This document shows positions 7,771 through 16,379 of a DNA stretch of 33,847 bases, piece after piece. This DNA comes from an uncultured Collinsella sp. (GTDB lineage: Bacteria; Actinomycetota; Coriobacteriia; Coriobacteriales; Coriobacteriaceae). The translations under genes and the position numbers were made by a program. Location: assembly GCA_905207425.1 (NCBI GenBank), contig CAJLLB010000003.1:1-33847 (forward strand), read 5' to 3'. How positions within the stretch are numbered: the first letter of the stretch is position 1; each line of letters begins with the position of its first letter. The notes below the pieces were generated by a model. That model was not told the DNA's origin and made no database searches. It saw only the letters and a program-made list of their open reading frames with translations.

Positions 7771-7814
7771 GTAGGGAAAACCTCCTAATGATCGTCCAAC
7801 CATGATACCCACCA

Positions 7815-7847
7815 AGAAGCCCGTCCGATCACATCGGACGGGCTTCT
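7815..7847 (-). terminator. Terminator hairpin of the 5'-nucleotidase gene
   Basis: A perfect 15-bp stem AGAAGCCCGTCCGAT (7815-7829) with ATCGGACGGGCTTCT (7833-7847) has a 3-nt loop. It lies about 50 nt after the 5'-nucleotidase stop on the - strand. The following T-run is weak (TTGG), but stem strength and place support termination. Confidence 0.75.
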
Positions 7848-7898
7848 GTGCTCGATATAAGGTTTACGCGGCGGGGCTGTAAGGCCCGGCGGTGTAGC

Positions 7899-9923
7899 TT
7901 AGCGTCGACGCTTCCAGATAATGCCGAGCATGATGACGATGATGCCGCCGATAAGGCACGCGCCAACTACTGCCAGCGTGCGGTCTCCCGTTGCGGCAAG
8001 CTTACCGGTCGTCTTCTTGGTGATGACCTTCGTGGTCGCCGTGTCCGTCTTAGACGAGGGCTTAGGCGTCGGGGCCGGTGAGGGCGTGGGGTCCACGGCT
8101 GCGGAGCCGAAGCCGATGGTGCCGGCGAGCCCGGTCATCTTGCTCTCCCAGCCGTTCTGCCCGATTAGCGCCCTCAGCGCCGCCTCGCACGTGCCCCACT
8201 CGGTGTACTTGGTGGCGTGTGCAAAGGTGGGAAAGTCGGTCGTGTTGGTAATGATGTAGTTGTTGGTGGCGACGGTATAGGTCTTGGCGGGGTCGAGCGT
8301 GCTGCCGTCTTTGGTGAGTGTGGCACTCACAATGCGCTTGCCTTCGGGCTGCGTCCAATCAATCGTCACGTTGATGCCGCCAAAGGAGAGAACGCTGCCA
8401 GAGTCATCGCGCCATTTGTACTTGTCTTGCGCCTCCTGCTCGGTGTGACCGGCCGCCACATAAGCCTGCTGAAGCTCGTAGCTGTCGTTACAATCGTCGC
8501 TGATTTGTAGCGAGTGCTCGAGCGCTGCGAGGAAGTCCGCGCCGGTCATGGTCCAGGTCTCCACGGTGTTGCCGTAGGGCGAGATGGCGATGACGTTGCC
8601 GGCGGTCACGTTGCCCGCCGCGATGCCGCCGCGGATGCCGCCAGCGTTTTCGATAGCGAAGTCCGCGCCCGTCAGGGCAAGATAGGAGCCGCAGATCACG
8701 TGGCCGATGGTCTGGGCCTTGGTGGTGTCGCCCTCCTTGCTGGGGCGGAAATCAGTGGTGCGCACCATTTCCCAACCATGCGTGCCTGCGGCGTCCTCGC
8801 CGTAGAAATAGTTGGTGGTGGATGTGCCGAGCACCTTGTTCGATTCGTTTTCAAAGTCCTCGTCGAGCGGCTTGATCTTGTTGCGGACGGCTTCAAGGCG
8901 GCTTTGGTAGTCGGAGCCCTTGTCGGGGTCTGCCAAAAGGTCGTTGACGTTCTTGGCGGTGTAGAGCTTCTCGTTGCTGTCGTCTGCAGGGACCGTGACC
9001 GTGTCGTCGTCGGTCGTCTCGGTGCCATTCGTGTCGTATTTGTACGGAATGGAAAGCAGTCCCACCTCGGCAAAGGCACTGCCCGCCTCGACAACGTGGA
9101 TTGTCTTGCCGTCGGCTCCCGTCACCTTCTCGTTAAGGTTGATGTGCTCGTGGCCTGCGATAAGGGCATCGACGCCACGGAGTCGCGTGGCAAAGGTCTT
9201 GGCGTCGAGCGTGTGCGCGATACACACAACAACATCGCAGCCCTCCTTGCGCAGCTGCTCTGCCTCGGCATTGATGGCGTTCGCGGCACTCGAGAACGAC
9301 GTACCCGCGACCAGGTCCGCGCGCAGCGAGGAGCCAAGCGACTCATCCATGGCTCCTACAACGCCGACCTTGATCTGGTAGGCGAACGTTGAGTGACCTT
9401 CACTGTCCTCCCAGGTGCGATCGAGCGTCTTCGTGATGCTCGAGCTCCATACGCCGCTCGTAGACTTCGCATTCGCGCAGAGCATGGCGAAGGGCGTGCC
9501 GCTGGTGCTGTAGCCGGTCATGGTGCGGAGTTTGTCCGCGCCGTAGCTCCAGTCGTGGTTGCCTGGCGTGGTTGCGTCGTAGCCGTCGGCGTAGAAGGTG
9601 TCCATGAGCTCGGCGATGCTCTTGCCCTCGCTCATGGTGGCGAAGGACTGTCCGTGGAAGGTATCGCCCGCATCGAGCAAAAGATCGGGGGCGCTGCTTT
9701 GGGCGCTATAGAGAACCGCCAGTCCGTCAAAGCCCACCGTGCCGGTGCCCTTGCTTGCGTTGTAGCTGTACTTGTAGCTGCCGTGGATATCGTTGGTGTG
9801 CATGACGGCCACGGAGCCGTCAATAGCGGCGGGCAGGTTTCCCGCGAAAGCGAGGCTTGGGATGCCTGCGAGCGCGCCGGCAAACAACGCGGCGGCTAAC
9901 GCAAGGCGGGGGAGTCTTTTCAT
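7899..9923 (-). CDS. Cell-wall-anchored 5'-nucleotidase / UDP-sugar hydrolase family protein
   Basis: A 674-residue exported enzyme of the 5'-nucleotidase family, which removes phosphate from extracellular nucleotides to give nucleosides. Residues 1-27 are a signal peptide (MKRLPRLALAAALFAG, cleaved after AFA). The metallophosphatase domain shows MHTNDIHG (41-48), DAGDTFHG, GNHDWSYG and AGHEH, where many members have GHSH. The C-terminal substrate domain has ENAGGIRGGI and SPYGNTVETW. After a Pro/Thr/Ser-rich stalk comes a sortase signal: LAATG (642-646), a hydrophobic segment and a KRRR tail. The LAxTG form suits the class E sortases of Actinobacteria. The product should sit on the cell wall, feeding nucleoside and phosphate salvage. 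It is probably transcribed alone. Confidence 0.93.
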   Translation of the reverse strand: MKRLPRLALAAALFAGALAGIPSLAFAGNLPAAIDGSVAVMHTNDIHGSYKYSYNASKGTGTVGFDGLAVLYSAQSSAPDLLLDAGDTFHGQSFATMSEGKSIAELMDTFYADGYDATTPGNHDWSYGADKLRTMTGYSTSGTPFAMLCANAKSTSGVWSSSITKTLDRTWEDSEGHSTFAYQIKVGVVGAMDESLGSSLRADLVAGTSFSSAANAINAEAEQLRKEGCDVVVCIAHTLDAKTFATRLRGVDALIAGHEHINLNEKVTGADGKTIHVVEAGSAFAEVGLLSIPYKYDTNGTETTDDDTVTVPADDSNEKLYTAKNVNDLLADPDKGSDYQSRLEAVRNKIKPLDEDFENESNKVLGTSTTNYFYGEDAAGTHGWEMVRTTDFRPSKEGDTTKAQTIGHVICGSYLALTGADFAIENAGGIRGGIAAGNVTAGNVIAISPYGNTVETWTMTGADFLAALEHSLQISDDCNDSYELQQAYVAAGHTEQEAQDKYKWRDDSGSVLSFGGINVTIDWTQPEGKRIVSATLTKDGSTLDPAKTYTVATNNYIITNTTDFPTFAHATKYTEWGTCEAALRALIGQNGWESKMTGLAGTIGFGSAAVDPTPSPAPTPKPSSKTDTATTKVITKKTTGKLAATGDRTLAVVGACLIGGIIVIMLGIIWKRRR

Positions 9924-9987
9924 GGCAGTTTCCTTAGTCCTTAGCCAGAATGTCTGGTTGAATATCGGATTATCGACATAATATGCG

Positions 9988-10027
9988 AAAACCGCCGCAA
10001 GGGCGCTTGTCCCTTAGCGGCGGTTTT
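9988..10027 (-). terminator. Second terminator-like hairpin after the ABC operon
   Basis: AAAACCGCCGCAAGGG (9988-10003) pairs with CCCTTAGCGGCGGTTTT (10011-10027), with one unpaired A. On the - strand it ends in a T-run, so it can terminate leftward transcription from the ABC operon; the + strand also ends in TTTT. The - strand contains AAGGGACA, as in the elements at 4254, 6973 and 10043. Confidence 0.75.
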
Positions 10028-10042
10028 GACGTTTGCGCAGAT

Positions 10043-10083
10043 AAAACCTGCCAAAATAAACCTGTCCCTTTTTGGCAGGTTTT
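10043..10083 (-). terminator. Terminator/repeat element overlapping the ABC ATPase stop
   Basis: AAAACCTGCCAAAA (10043-10056) pairs perfectly with TTTTGGCAGGTTTT (10070-10083) around a 13-nt loop. The right arm overlaps the stop codon of the - strand ATPase gene. It contains the exact 16-mer CCTGTCCCTTTTTGGC (10061-10076) also found at 6984-6999. Transcription leftward ends this stem in TTTTAT, consistent with an intrinsic terminator. Confidence 0.75.
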
Positions 10084-10876
10084 AGCTCAGCAGCATGCGG
10101 TCGTTGGCGAGCTCGCCTCCCGAGACCTCCTCGAACTTCTGCAGCAGGTCGGCTACGGTGAGCGACTTCTTCTCATCGCCCGCCACGTCGTAGATCACGT
10201 GGCCTTCGTGCATCATGATCAGACGGTTGCCCAGACGGATGGCGTCGTTCATGTTGTGCGTGACCATGAGCGTGGTCAGGTGGTTCTCGTCGACGATCTC
10301 CTCGGTCAGGTTAAGCACCTTAGAGGCCGTCTTGGGGTCGAGGGCCGCGGTGTGCTCGTCGAGCAGCAGCAGGCGCGGCCTGGTGAGCGTGGCCATCAGC
10401 AGGGTGAGTGCCTGGCGCTGGCCACCCGAGAGCAGGCCGACCTTGGCGTTGAGACGCGTGTCCAGACCAAGGTCCAGGCGCTTGAGCAGCTCAACGTACT
10501 CATCTTTCTCGGCCTTGGTGACGCCCCACGAAAGGCCGCGACGCTGGCCGCGACGCTTGGCGAGGGCCAAGTTCTCGGCAATCTGCATGTCGGCAGCGGT
10601 GCCGCGCATGGGGTCCTGAAACACGCGGCCCAGGTACTTGGCGCGCTGCGACTCGCTCAGGCGCGAGATGTCGGTGCCGTCGAGCTCAATAACGCCCGAA
10701 TCGAGCGGGTACACGCCGGCGATCATGTTGAGCAGCGTGGACTTGCCGGCGCCGTTGCCGCCGATCACGGTTACAAAGTCGCCGTCATTCAGGGTGAGGT
10801 CGACGCCGGTGAGCGCGCGCTTCTCGGTGACGGTGCCCTTGTTAAAGGTCTTCTTGACATGCGAGAGCTTAAGCAT
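10082..10876 (-). CDS. ABC transporter ATP-binding protein (TrpX-type importer)
   Basis: The ATPase subunit of a three-gene ABC importer, 264 residues. Walker A is GGNGAGKST (39-47), the Q-loop VFQDPM, the signature LSGGQ (149-153), Walker B LLLLDEH (169-175) and the switch histidine MVTHN. It groups with ATPases that pair with LivH-like permeases and TrpX/DUF534 binding proteins. The start is the ATG at 10876 (MLKLSHVKKTF), with GGGAG 9 nt upstream; the ATG at 10885 would abut that site. It overlaps the end of the permease gene by 8 nt, so translation is coupled. A hairpin overlaps its stop. The likely substrate (tryptophan or another amino acid or small molecule) is inferred from the family only. 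Confidence 0.92.
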   Translation of the reverse strand: MLKLSHVKKTFNKGTVTEKRALTGVDLTLNDGDFVTVIGGNGAGKSTLLNMIAGVYPLDSGVIELDGTDISRLSESQRAKYLGRVFQDPMRGTAADMQIAENLALAKRRGQRRGLSWGVTKAEKDEYVELLKRLDLGLDTRLNAKVGLLSGGQRQALTLLMATLTRPRLLLLDEHTAALDPKTASKVLNLTEEIVDENHLTTLMVTHNMNDAIRLGNRLIMMHEGHVIYDVAGDEKKSLTVADLLQKFEEVSGGELANDRMLLS

Positions 10877-11792
10877 CTGCCTCATCTCCCTTCGTGTAGG
10901 AGCTGCGGAGCTTATAGCGCTCCCAAACCACGGGCACGCACAGGGCCACAGCGACAATTACGGCGGAGAGCAGCTTCATGTCGTTGGCGTCCATGCCCAA
11001 CTGCAGCACGATGGCGCGGATAAGGAAGTACACCACGGAGCCAAAGACGGCGGAGGCAAGACGGACGCTAAACTGCGTGAGGCCGCCGGGCAGCAGACGG
11101 CCGAGCACCTCGCCGATAACAATGGCGGCAAGACCGATAACGATGGCACCGGTGCCCATACCAATGTCGGCATACTTTTGGCTCTGGCAGATGAGCGCGC
11201 CCGAAAGGCCGATGAGGGCGTTGGAGAGCACGAGGGCGATCATCTTGGTGGAGTTGGTGTTGACGCCCAGAGCGCGGATCATGTACTCGTTGTTGCCGGT
11301 GGCTCGCAGCGCCGAGCCGATCTCGGTGCCAAAGAACCAATACAGGATGGCAACGATAGCCACGGCGAGCAGGATGCCCAAGATGATGGCAACGGTGGAC
11401 TGCGGCAGACCGGTCATATTGCTGACGGCGGAGAACACGGTGCCCTTGGCAAGAATGGGCGTATTGGACTTGCCCATGATGCGCAGGTTGATGGACCACA
11501 GGCTGATCTGGGTGAGGATTCCGGCGAGGATCGCAGGAATCTCAAAGACGGTGGTCAAAATGCCCGTGACGGCGCCCGCGATGGCGCCGGCGCACATACC
11601 GGCCAGCACGGCGAGCAGTGGGTCGACGTTGTTATTGACGATGAGCACAGCGCAGACGCAGCCGCCGAGGGCAAAGCTGCCGTCGCAGGTCATATCGGGA
11701 ATGTCGAGCAAGCGGAACGTGATAAACACGCCAAGCACCATAATGCCCCAGAGGACGCCCTGCGAAACGGCGCCCTGCAATGCAATGAGCAT
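10869..11792 (-). CDS. ABC transporter permease (TrpX-type importer)
   Basis: A 307-residue integral membrane protein with eight or nine hydrophobic segments, of the BPD_transp_2 (LivH-like) permease family. The first segment ends ITFRLLDIPDMTCDGSFALG, a conserved opening of this permease group, and the coupling region is GTEIGSALRATGNNEYMIRALG. It would form the membrane channel with the ATPase that overlaps its 3' end and with the lipoprotein encoded 203 nt upstream. AGGAGG precedes the ATG at 11792. The ordinary length and full set of segments suggest an intact gene. Confidence 0.92.
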   Translation of the reverse strand: MLIALQGAVSQGVLWGIMVLGVFITFRLLDIPDMTCDGSFALGGCVCAVLIVNNNVDPLLAVLAGMCAGAIAGAVTGILTTVFEIPAILAGILTQISLWSINLRIMGKSNTPILAKGTVFSAVSNMTGLPQSTVAIILGILLAVAIVAILYWFFGTEIGSALRATGNNEYMIRALGVNTNSTKMIALVLSNALIGLSGALICQSQKYADIGMGTGAIVIGLAAIVIGEVLGRLLPGGLTQFSVRLASAVFGSVVYFLIRAIVLQLGMDANDMKLLSAVIVAVALCVPVVWERYKLRSSYTKGDEADA

Positions 11793-11894
11793 GCTTCATA
11801 CCTCCTAGGATAGGGTGGACACGTGATTCACCATAATAGCGGTAACAATGCATAGAAGAGCTGCGGACAGACGTTTTGTTTTACCTGAAACAAG

Positions 11895-11928
11895 CAGGGC
11901 GGACGCCGGTCTACAGCGCCCGCCCCTG
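11895..11928 (-). terminator. Hairpin between binding-protein and permease genes
   Basis: CAGGGCGG (11895-11902) pairs with CCGCCCCTG (11920-11928) with one bulged C. On the - strand it is followed by CTTGTTTC. It could be a partial terminator that makes more binding protein than permease, a common arrangement in importer operons. Nothing else is seen in 11793-11995. Confidence 0.45.
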
Positions 11929-11995
11929 TGGCTCAGATATTGAATAACGCGGCTAAAGCGCGAGCACGGGCTCTAGACGCATGCCGCGTATGGCA

Positions 11996-12976
11996 TTACG
12001 CGTCCAGAGCGGAAAGGTCGATGCCCAGGGCCTCGGCCATTTCGTCGTTCTTGACGACGACCAGGTCCTTGCTCGAGAGGTGCTTGATCGGCATGTCTTC
12101 GGGCTTGGCCTCGCCCTTCAGGATCTTAACGGCCATCTCGCCCGCAGCGTAGCCCAGGTCCTCGTAATTGATGGAGAGGGTGAACAGGCCGCCGGCCATG
12201 CACATACCCTCCTCGCCAGTCACGAAGGGAAGCTTGTTTTCCTTGCAGATCTGGCCGACCTGCGAGGCACCCGCGGCGATGGTGTTGTCGGTGGGGGAGT
12301 ACAGCGCGTCGACCTTGCCCACGGCAGACTCGACGACGGACTGAATCTCGTTGGAGCTCGAGACGGTGAAATCGGTGTACTCCAGGCCCAGCTTGTCGAG
12401 TTCCTTCTTGGCGGCCTTGATCTGGACGTCGGAGTTGGACTCGGCGGTGCAGTAGAGCAGGCCGACCTTTTTAACGTCGGGCAGGACCTTCTGCATCATC
12501 TCGAGCTGCTCGGCGACCGGGGTGAGGTCGGAAGCGCCCGTGACGTTGGTGCCGGGCTTGTCGTTGTCCTGGACCAGGCCGGAGGCGGCGTAGTCGGTGA
12601 TGGCGCAGCCCACGATGGGGATATCGGCCGTGGCGCCGGCGGCAGCCTGCGCGGCGGGCGTGGCGATGGCATAAATCAGGTTGACGTTGTCGCCCACAAA
12701 CTTGTCGGCAATGGACTTACACGTGGACTGGTCGTTCTGGGCGTTCTTCTGGTCGATCTTGACCTTAAGGCCGCTCTCCTTGATGGCCTTGACAAAGCCG
12801 TCGTTGGCGGCATCGAGTGCGGAATGCTCGGTGAGTTGCAGAACGCCGATGGTGTAGTCGGAACCGGCGGCAGCAGAGCCGGAACCAGAGTTGCCGCCGC
12901 ATCCGGCGAGCGGGGCGAGCGCGAGCAGGCCGGCGGAGACCAGAAGGCTCCTGCGACTGATGGTGATGTCCTTCAT
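11996..12976 (-). CDS. ABC transporter substrate-binding lipoprotein (TrpX/DUF534 type)
   Basis: A 326-residue extracytoplasmic binding protein. The N-terminus has an RR-containing basic stretch, a hydrophobic core and the lipobox LAGC with cysteine 26, so it should be exported and lipid-anchored. The mature part (DYTIGVLQLTEHSALDAANDGF, quoted only in part: IGVLQLTEHSALD) matches the ABC_sub_bind/TrpX family, with IPIVGCAITDY and GYAAGEMAVKIL typical of it. The start is the ATG at 12976, with GGGGG upstream; starting at 13024 would put 16 extra residues before the signal peptide. It is first in the importer operon. Family members bind tryptophan or other small molecules; I cannot assign the ligand. 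Confidence 0.92.
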   Translation of the reverse strand: MKDITISRRSLLVSAGLLALAPLAGCGGNSGSGSAAAGSDYTIGVLQLTEHSALDAANDGFVKAIKESGLKVKIDQKNAQNDQSTCKSIADKFVGDNVNLIYAIATPAAQAAAGATADIPIVGCAITDYAASGLVQDNDKPGTNVTGASDLTPVAEQLEMMQKVLPDVKKVGLLYCTAESNSDVQIKAAKKELDKLGLEYTDFTVSSSNEIQSVVESAVGKVDALYSPTDNTIAAGASQVGQICKENKLPFVTGEEGMCMAGGLFTLSINYEDLGYAAGEMAVKILKGEAKPEDMPIKHLSSKDLVVVKNDEMAEALGIDLSALDA

Positions 12977-13136
12977 ATCATTACCCCCAGTATAAAAATG
13001 GCTGGAAACACTGCACTGGGACAAAGTGCAAGTGGAACTATAGTAGCGCTGATGTCCATTTTTACAACAGCCTGGCGGGTTTTTTAATACAGAATCGGAT
13101 GGGCGGTACGGGTAGTCGAATGGGCGGCGGAGGGTC

Positions 13137-13925
13137 TTATGCGGCGGAGGAGGCGTCGTCCTCCTCGTCGAGGGCGGCGAAGAGCTTCTTGCCGTCGAGG
13201 AGACGTGTGGTGACGTTTCTCATGCGGCCAATCTCTACGGTGCGCAGCGTGTCATCGGCACCTCGGGCGTCATAGACCGTTCCCAGCAAATACGAGATGC
13301 CATCGCGCTGCCTGATGGCAAAGGGGCGGAGTGTCATCCGTGCTACTTCGGTTTCGCCACGTGCCGTGACGCTCGAAATATCAAAACTCACCGTGGTTCC
13401 ATGGTCGATGGCCTGCTCGACGAGCTCGCACGTGTCGATGCGCTTGATGGGCGTGCGTGTTGCCTTGGTAGCCTTGCTGCCTGCGCTCGGAACGGGTTCG
13501 GGTGTATCGAGGTAGCCGCGAACGTCGGCACTCGCCATGGCAACTAAGTGCTGCGCCATGCTCTTGCGGATAGCGATAGGCGTGGAGCGGTTGCGCATGA
13601 CCATACCGTGGAGCCGGATGATCTCTTCATCAGTGAGCGGGCGGGTAAGAAGTTTGTAGCCCACGCCGCGTTTGTACTCAATTTCGTATCCGGCATGGCG
13701 AAGCGCGGAGATGGCGGTGTAGATGCTGCGCCGCGCCGCCGAGATGGGCATGCGGGCGGGGTCGTCGGGATGGGCGAGGCGCCGGATCAGCTCATCGGAA
13801 AGCATGGCCTTGTCTTCGCCGGTGTTTTCGATCAAGAGCTGCAGGATACGAACGGCGCGATAGGCTGCCATCGAGGCGGCGCCCCTCGTCGTGGTGTCGT
13901 AGGTTTCAACAGCGGCTTCGGTCAT
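13137..13925 (-). CDS. WYL-domain transcriptional regulator
   Basis: A 262-residue cytoplasmic regulator. The N-terminal part (about residues 12-90) is a winged helix-turn-helix, with AYRAVRILQLLIENTGED and the wing YEIEYKRGVGYKL. The C-terminal part (about 155-245) matches the WYL ligand-sensing domain, with TLRPFAIRQRDGISYLLG in place of the classic WYL motif. Members often act as repressors or activators in stress, defence or metabolic control. The ATG at 13925 is preferred because AAGGA lies 10 nt upstream; an in-frame GTG at 13934 would lie 1 nt from it. It is flanked by the ABC operon and asnS on the same strand with terminators or gaps on both sides. Its target is unknown. Confidence 0.85.
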   Translation of the reverse strand: MTEAAVETYDTTTRGAASMAAYRAVRILQLLIENTGEDKAMLSDELIRRLAHPDDPARMPISAARRSIYTAISALRHAGYEIEYKRGVGYKLLTRPLTDEEIIRLHGMVMRNRSTPIAIRKSMAQHLVAMASADVRGYLDTPEPVPSAGSKATKATRTPIKRIDTCELVEQAIDHGTTVSFDISSVTARGETEVARMTLRPFAIRQRDGISYLLGTVYDARGADDTLRTVEIGRMRNVTTRLLDGKKLFAALDEEDDASSAA

Positions 13926-14042
13926 GGTGCCCACGTCCTTTCCGTTTTGGGTGGCGACGGTATGGAGCCTAGGACGCGGGGCTTTCCCAGGGGCGCAGGG
14001 CGCTCTGGGCGGTCGGTGGTCATCGGCAAACGGTGGGTCGAG

Positions 14043-14105
14043 TTTTCAACAGCCCTGCTCAACTGACCAAAAACTTGCCAAAAGCTTGACGGATGCTGTT
14101 GAAAA
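14043..14105. other. Long-spaced 11-bp inverted repeat upstream of the WYL gene
   Basis: TTTTCAACAGC (14043-14053) is the exact reverse complement of GCTGTTGAAAA (14095-14105), with 41 nt between. It lies between the asnS terminator and the WYL regulator. It could be paired operator half-sites for that regulator, or a chance partner of the terminator T-run, which overlaps the right arm. Confidence 0.4.
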
Positions 14106-14137
14106 AAGCGTCTCTCGACCGATGTCGAGAGACGCTT
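14101..14137 (-). terminator. Intrinsic terminator of asnS
   Basis: A perfect 14-bp stem AAGCGTCTCTCGAC (14106-14119) with GTCGAGAGACGCTT (14124-14137) has loop CGAT. On the - strand it is followed by TTTTTC. It lies about 45 nt past the asnS stop. Confidence 0.93.
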
Positions 14138-14183
14138 GTGCGATGAGCGTTGGCGTGTGGCGACGCGAGCTAGCGTTCGACGA

Positions 14184-15587
14184 TTAGAAGTCGGCGTTGC
14201 CCACGGTGCGCGGGTGCGGCAGGACGTCGCGGATGTTGCCCACGCCGGTCAGATACATGACCAAGCGCTCGAAGCCCAGACCGTAGCCGGCGTGCTTGCA
14301 GGAACCGTAGCGGCGCAGGTCAAGGTAGTACTTGTACTGCTCGGGATTCATACCCAGGTCCTTGATGCGGGCCTCGAGCAGATCCAGGCGCTCCTCGCGC
14401 TGGGAGCCGCCGATAATCTCGCCGATACCGGGCACCAGGCAGTCGGCGGCGGCGACGGTCTTGCCGTCCTCGTTCATGCGCATGTAGAACGCCTTGATCT
14501 CGGCCGGGTAGTCGGTCACAAAAGTCGGTCGCTTAAAGTGCTCCTCGGTCAGGAAACGCTCGTGCTCGGTTTGCAGGTCGATGCCCCAGCTCACGGGATA
14601 GTCAAACTTGTGACCGGCGGCGACGGCCTGCTCCAGGATCTCGACGGCCTCGGTGTAGGTAACGCGGGCAAAGTCGGAGTTGGCGACATGGTCCAGGCGC
14701 TCGAGCAGACCCTTGTCCACAAACTTGTTGAGCATATTGAGCTCGTCGGGGCAGGTTGTCATGACGTCCTTAAGGACGTACTTGAGCATAGCCTCGGCGT
14801 TATCCATGTAGTCGTTAAGGTCGGCAAAGGCCATCTCGGGCTCGATCATCCAAAACTCGGCGGCGTGGCGCGTGGTGTTGGAGTTCTCGGCACGGAAGGT
14901 GGGGCCAAAGGTGTACACGTCGCCAAAGGCCATGGCAAAGTTCTCGGCATTGAGCTGGCCGGACACGGTGAGGCTTGCATGCTTGCCAAAGAAGTCCTGG
15001 CTCCAGTCGACCTCGCCGGACTCGGTGAGGGGCGGATTTTTGGGGTCGAGCGTGGTCACGCGGAACATCTCGCCGGCGCCCTCGCAGTCACTCGTGGTGA
15101 TGATGGGGGTGTTGACGTAGACAAAGCCCTGCTCCTGGAAGAAGCGGTGGATGGCGTCAGCCGCGACAGAGCGGATGCGGAACACGGCGCGGAACAGGTT
15201 GGTGCGCGGGCGCAGATGCTGCTGGGTGCGCAGGAACTCGACGGTTGCGCGCTTCTTCTGCAGCGGGTAATCCGGGGCGCTGACGCCCTCGACCTCGATG
15301 GAGGTGGCAGAAAGCTCGAAAGGCTGGGGCGCATCGGGGGTCAGCTTGACGGTGCCGGTGCAAATGAGTGCGGCCGAGACGTTTTGATGGGCGATCTCGT
15401 CGTAGTTGTCGAGTGCCTCGCGGTTCATGACGACCTGCAGGTCGCGGAAGCAGCTGCCGTCGTTGAGCGTAACAAAGCCAAAGTTCTTCATGTCGCGGAC
15501 GGACTTGACCCAGCCGGCGACGGTGACGGTCTGGCCGCCGAGCGACTCGGCATCGGCATAGAGCTGCGCGATTTTGGTGCGGTTCAC
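14184..15587 (-). CDS. asnS: Asparaginyl-tRNA synthetase
   Basis: A class IIb aminoacyl-tRNA synthetase of 467 residues that charges tRNA-Asn in the cytoplasm. The N-terminal OB-fold anticodon domain (about 1-110) includes [21 protein letters not shown]. The catalytic domain has the class II motif 2 region [20 protein letters not shown] and motif 3 [13 protein letters not shown] near the end; this HAAEF wording distinguishes AsnRS from AspRS. The start is the GTG at 15587 ([10 protein letters not shown]), with GGGAGG 4-5 nt upstream; ATG codons further upstream would use that site as coding sequence. It stands alone between two terminators. I see no T-box-like leader. Confidence 0.96.
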   Translation of the reverse strand: MNRTKIAQLYADAESLGGQTVTVAGWVKSVRDMKNFGFVTLNDGSCFRDLQVVMNREALDNYDEIAHQNVSAALICTGTVKLTPDAPQPFELSATSIEVEGVSAPDYPLQKKRATVEFLRTQQHLRPRTNLFRAVFRIRSVAADAIHRFFQEQGFVYVNTPIITTSDCEGAGEMFRVTTLDPKNPPLTESGEVDWSQDFFGKHASLTVSGQLNAENFAMAFGDVYTFGPTFRAENSNTTRHAAEFWMIEPEMAFADLNDYMDNAEAMLKYVLKDVMTTCPDELNMLNKFVDKGLLERLDHVANSDFARVTYTEAVEILEQAVAAGHKFDYPVSWGIDLQTEHERFLTEEHFKRPTFVTDYPAEIKAFYMRMNEDGKTVAAADCLVPGIGEIIGGSQREERLDLLEARIKDLGMNPEQYKYYLDLRRYGSCKHAGYGLGFERLVMYLTGVGNIRDVLPHPRTVGNADF

Positions 15588-15696
15588 GTATCCTCCCATA
15601 ACGGTTGAATGATAGTTATCCATACAGTTCGATATTCTAGCAGCTCGGCTCATTTGGGCTATACAGATAAAGCATTGGCGGGATGGTTTTTCAAAC

Positions 15697-15732
15697 GAAA
15701 AGCGCCCGCGGCCAAATGGTCGCGGGCGCTTG
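15697..15732 (-). terminator. Intrinsic terminator of the EIIA gene
   Basis: AAGCGCCCGCGGCC (15700-15713) pairs with GGTCGCGGGCGCTT (15718-15731), one G-U pair, loop AAAT. On the - strand TTTCGTTTG follows. It lies about 35 nt beyond the EIIA stop. Confidence 0.88.
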
Positions 15733-15768
15733 ACGAGGTGCCTTTTGGCTGTGTGGCGCGGGGCCTGG

Positions 15769-16332
15769 CTACTTGGTCTTGGCAACCAGCAGCGGGTCGC
15801 CAAGCTTGACGAGCGGGTTGCCGCCGATAAGCGTTCCAGACTCGCCGACATGGTCGATGCTCTTAAGACGATCGAGTTCGGAGACGATGACGGTCACGAT
15901 GTCCTCGTGACCAGCGGCCTTAATGGCCTCGCGGTCGAAGCTGATGAGCGGCTGGCCTGCCTTGACCACATCGCCCATCTCGACAAAGCGGGCAAAACCC
16001 TTGCCGTTCATTTCCACGGTGCCCAGGCCAACATGGATAAACACGCGAAGACCGTCCTCGGTGATCATGCCAATGGAGTGGTTGGTGACAGTGGTGGCAC
16101 CGATGCGGCCGTTGGCGGGCGCATAGATGGTGCCGGTAATGGGCTCGATGCCATAGCCCTGGCCAAGCATGCCCGAGGCGATCGTCTCGTCGGGAACCTC
16201 GTCCAGGTTGACGAGCACGCCGTTAACGGGGGCATAGATGACGCCTTCGCGGGTGGCGAAGCTTGCTGCGGGCGGAACGGACGCCTCGCCGGCCGAGGTG
16301 AAGGTGGACTTAAGCGAATCGAGCAGACCCAT
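15769..16332 (-). CDS. Standalone PTS glucose-family EIIA
   Basis: A 187-residue soluble phosphocarrier of the EIIA-Glc family. It takes phosphate from HPr and passes it to an EIIB domain. The family pattern is clear: [34 protein letters not shown], the first histidine in TNHSIGM, and the phosphorylated histidine in [17 protein letters not shown]. The start is the ATG at 16332 (MGLLDSLKS), with GGAGG 5 nt upstream; earlier in-frame ATGs lack such a site. No EIIB or EIIC gene adjoins it. The EIIC-EIIB permease at 20692 lacks an EIIA domain and belongs to the glucose/maltoside superfamily, so it is a plausible partner. The upstream region is shared with a divergent hydrolase. Confidence 0.93.
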   Translation of the reverse strand: MGLLDSLKSTFTSAGEASVPPAASFATREGVIYAPVNGVLVNLDEVPDETIASGMLGQGYGIEPITGTIYAPANGRIGATTVTNHSIGMITEDGLRVFIHVGLGTVEMNGKGFARFVEMGDVVKAGQPLISFDREAIKAAGHEDIVTVIVSELDRLKSIDHVGESGTLIGGNPLVKLGDPLLVAKTK

Positions 16333-16379
16333 AGTTGCCTCCAACTTAAATAGGCGCATATCGCGCGTTTGGTTTGCCG

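Noticed and set aside
14136..15608. 490-codon open frame on the + strand opposite asnS
   Set aside because: Composition is that of an antisense shadow, with no start signal or motif; asnS is certain.
15588..15696. T-box or other riboswitch before asnS
   Set aside because: The leader is short, with no T-box TGG bulge sequence or specifier stem visible.
15588..15851. N-terminal extension of AsnRS
   Set aside because: It runs through the EIIA terminator hairpin and has no family similarity; GGGAGG marks the GTG at 15587.
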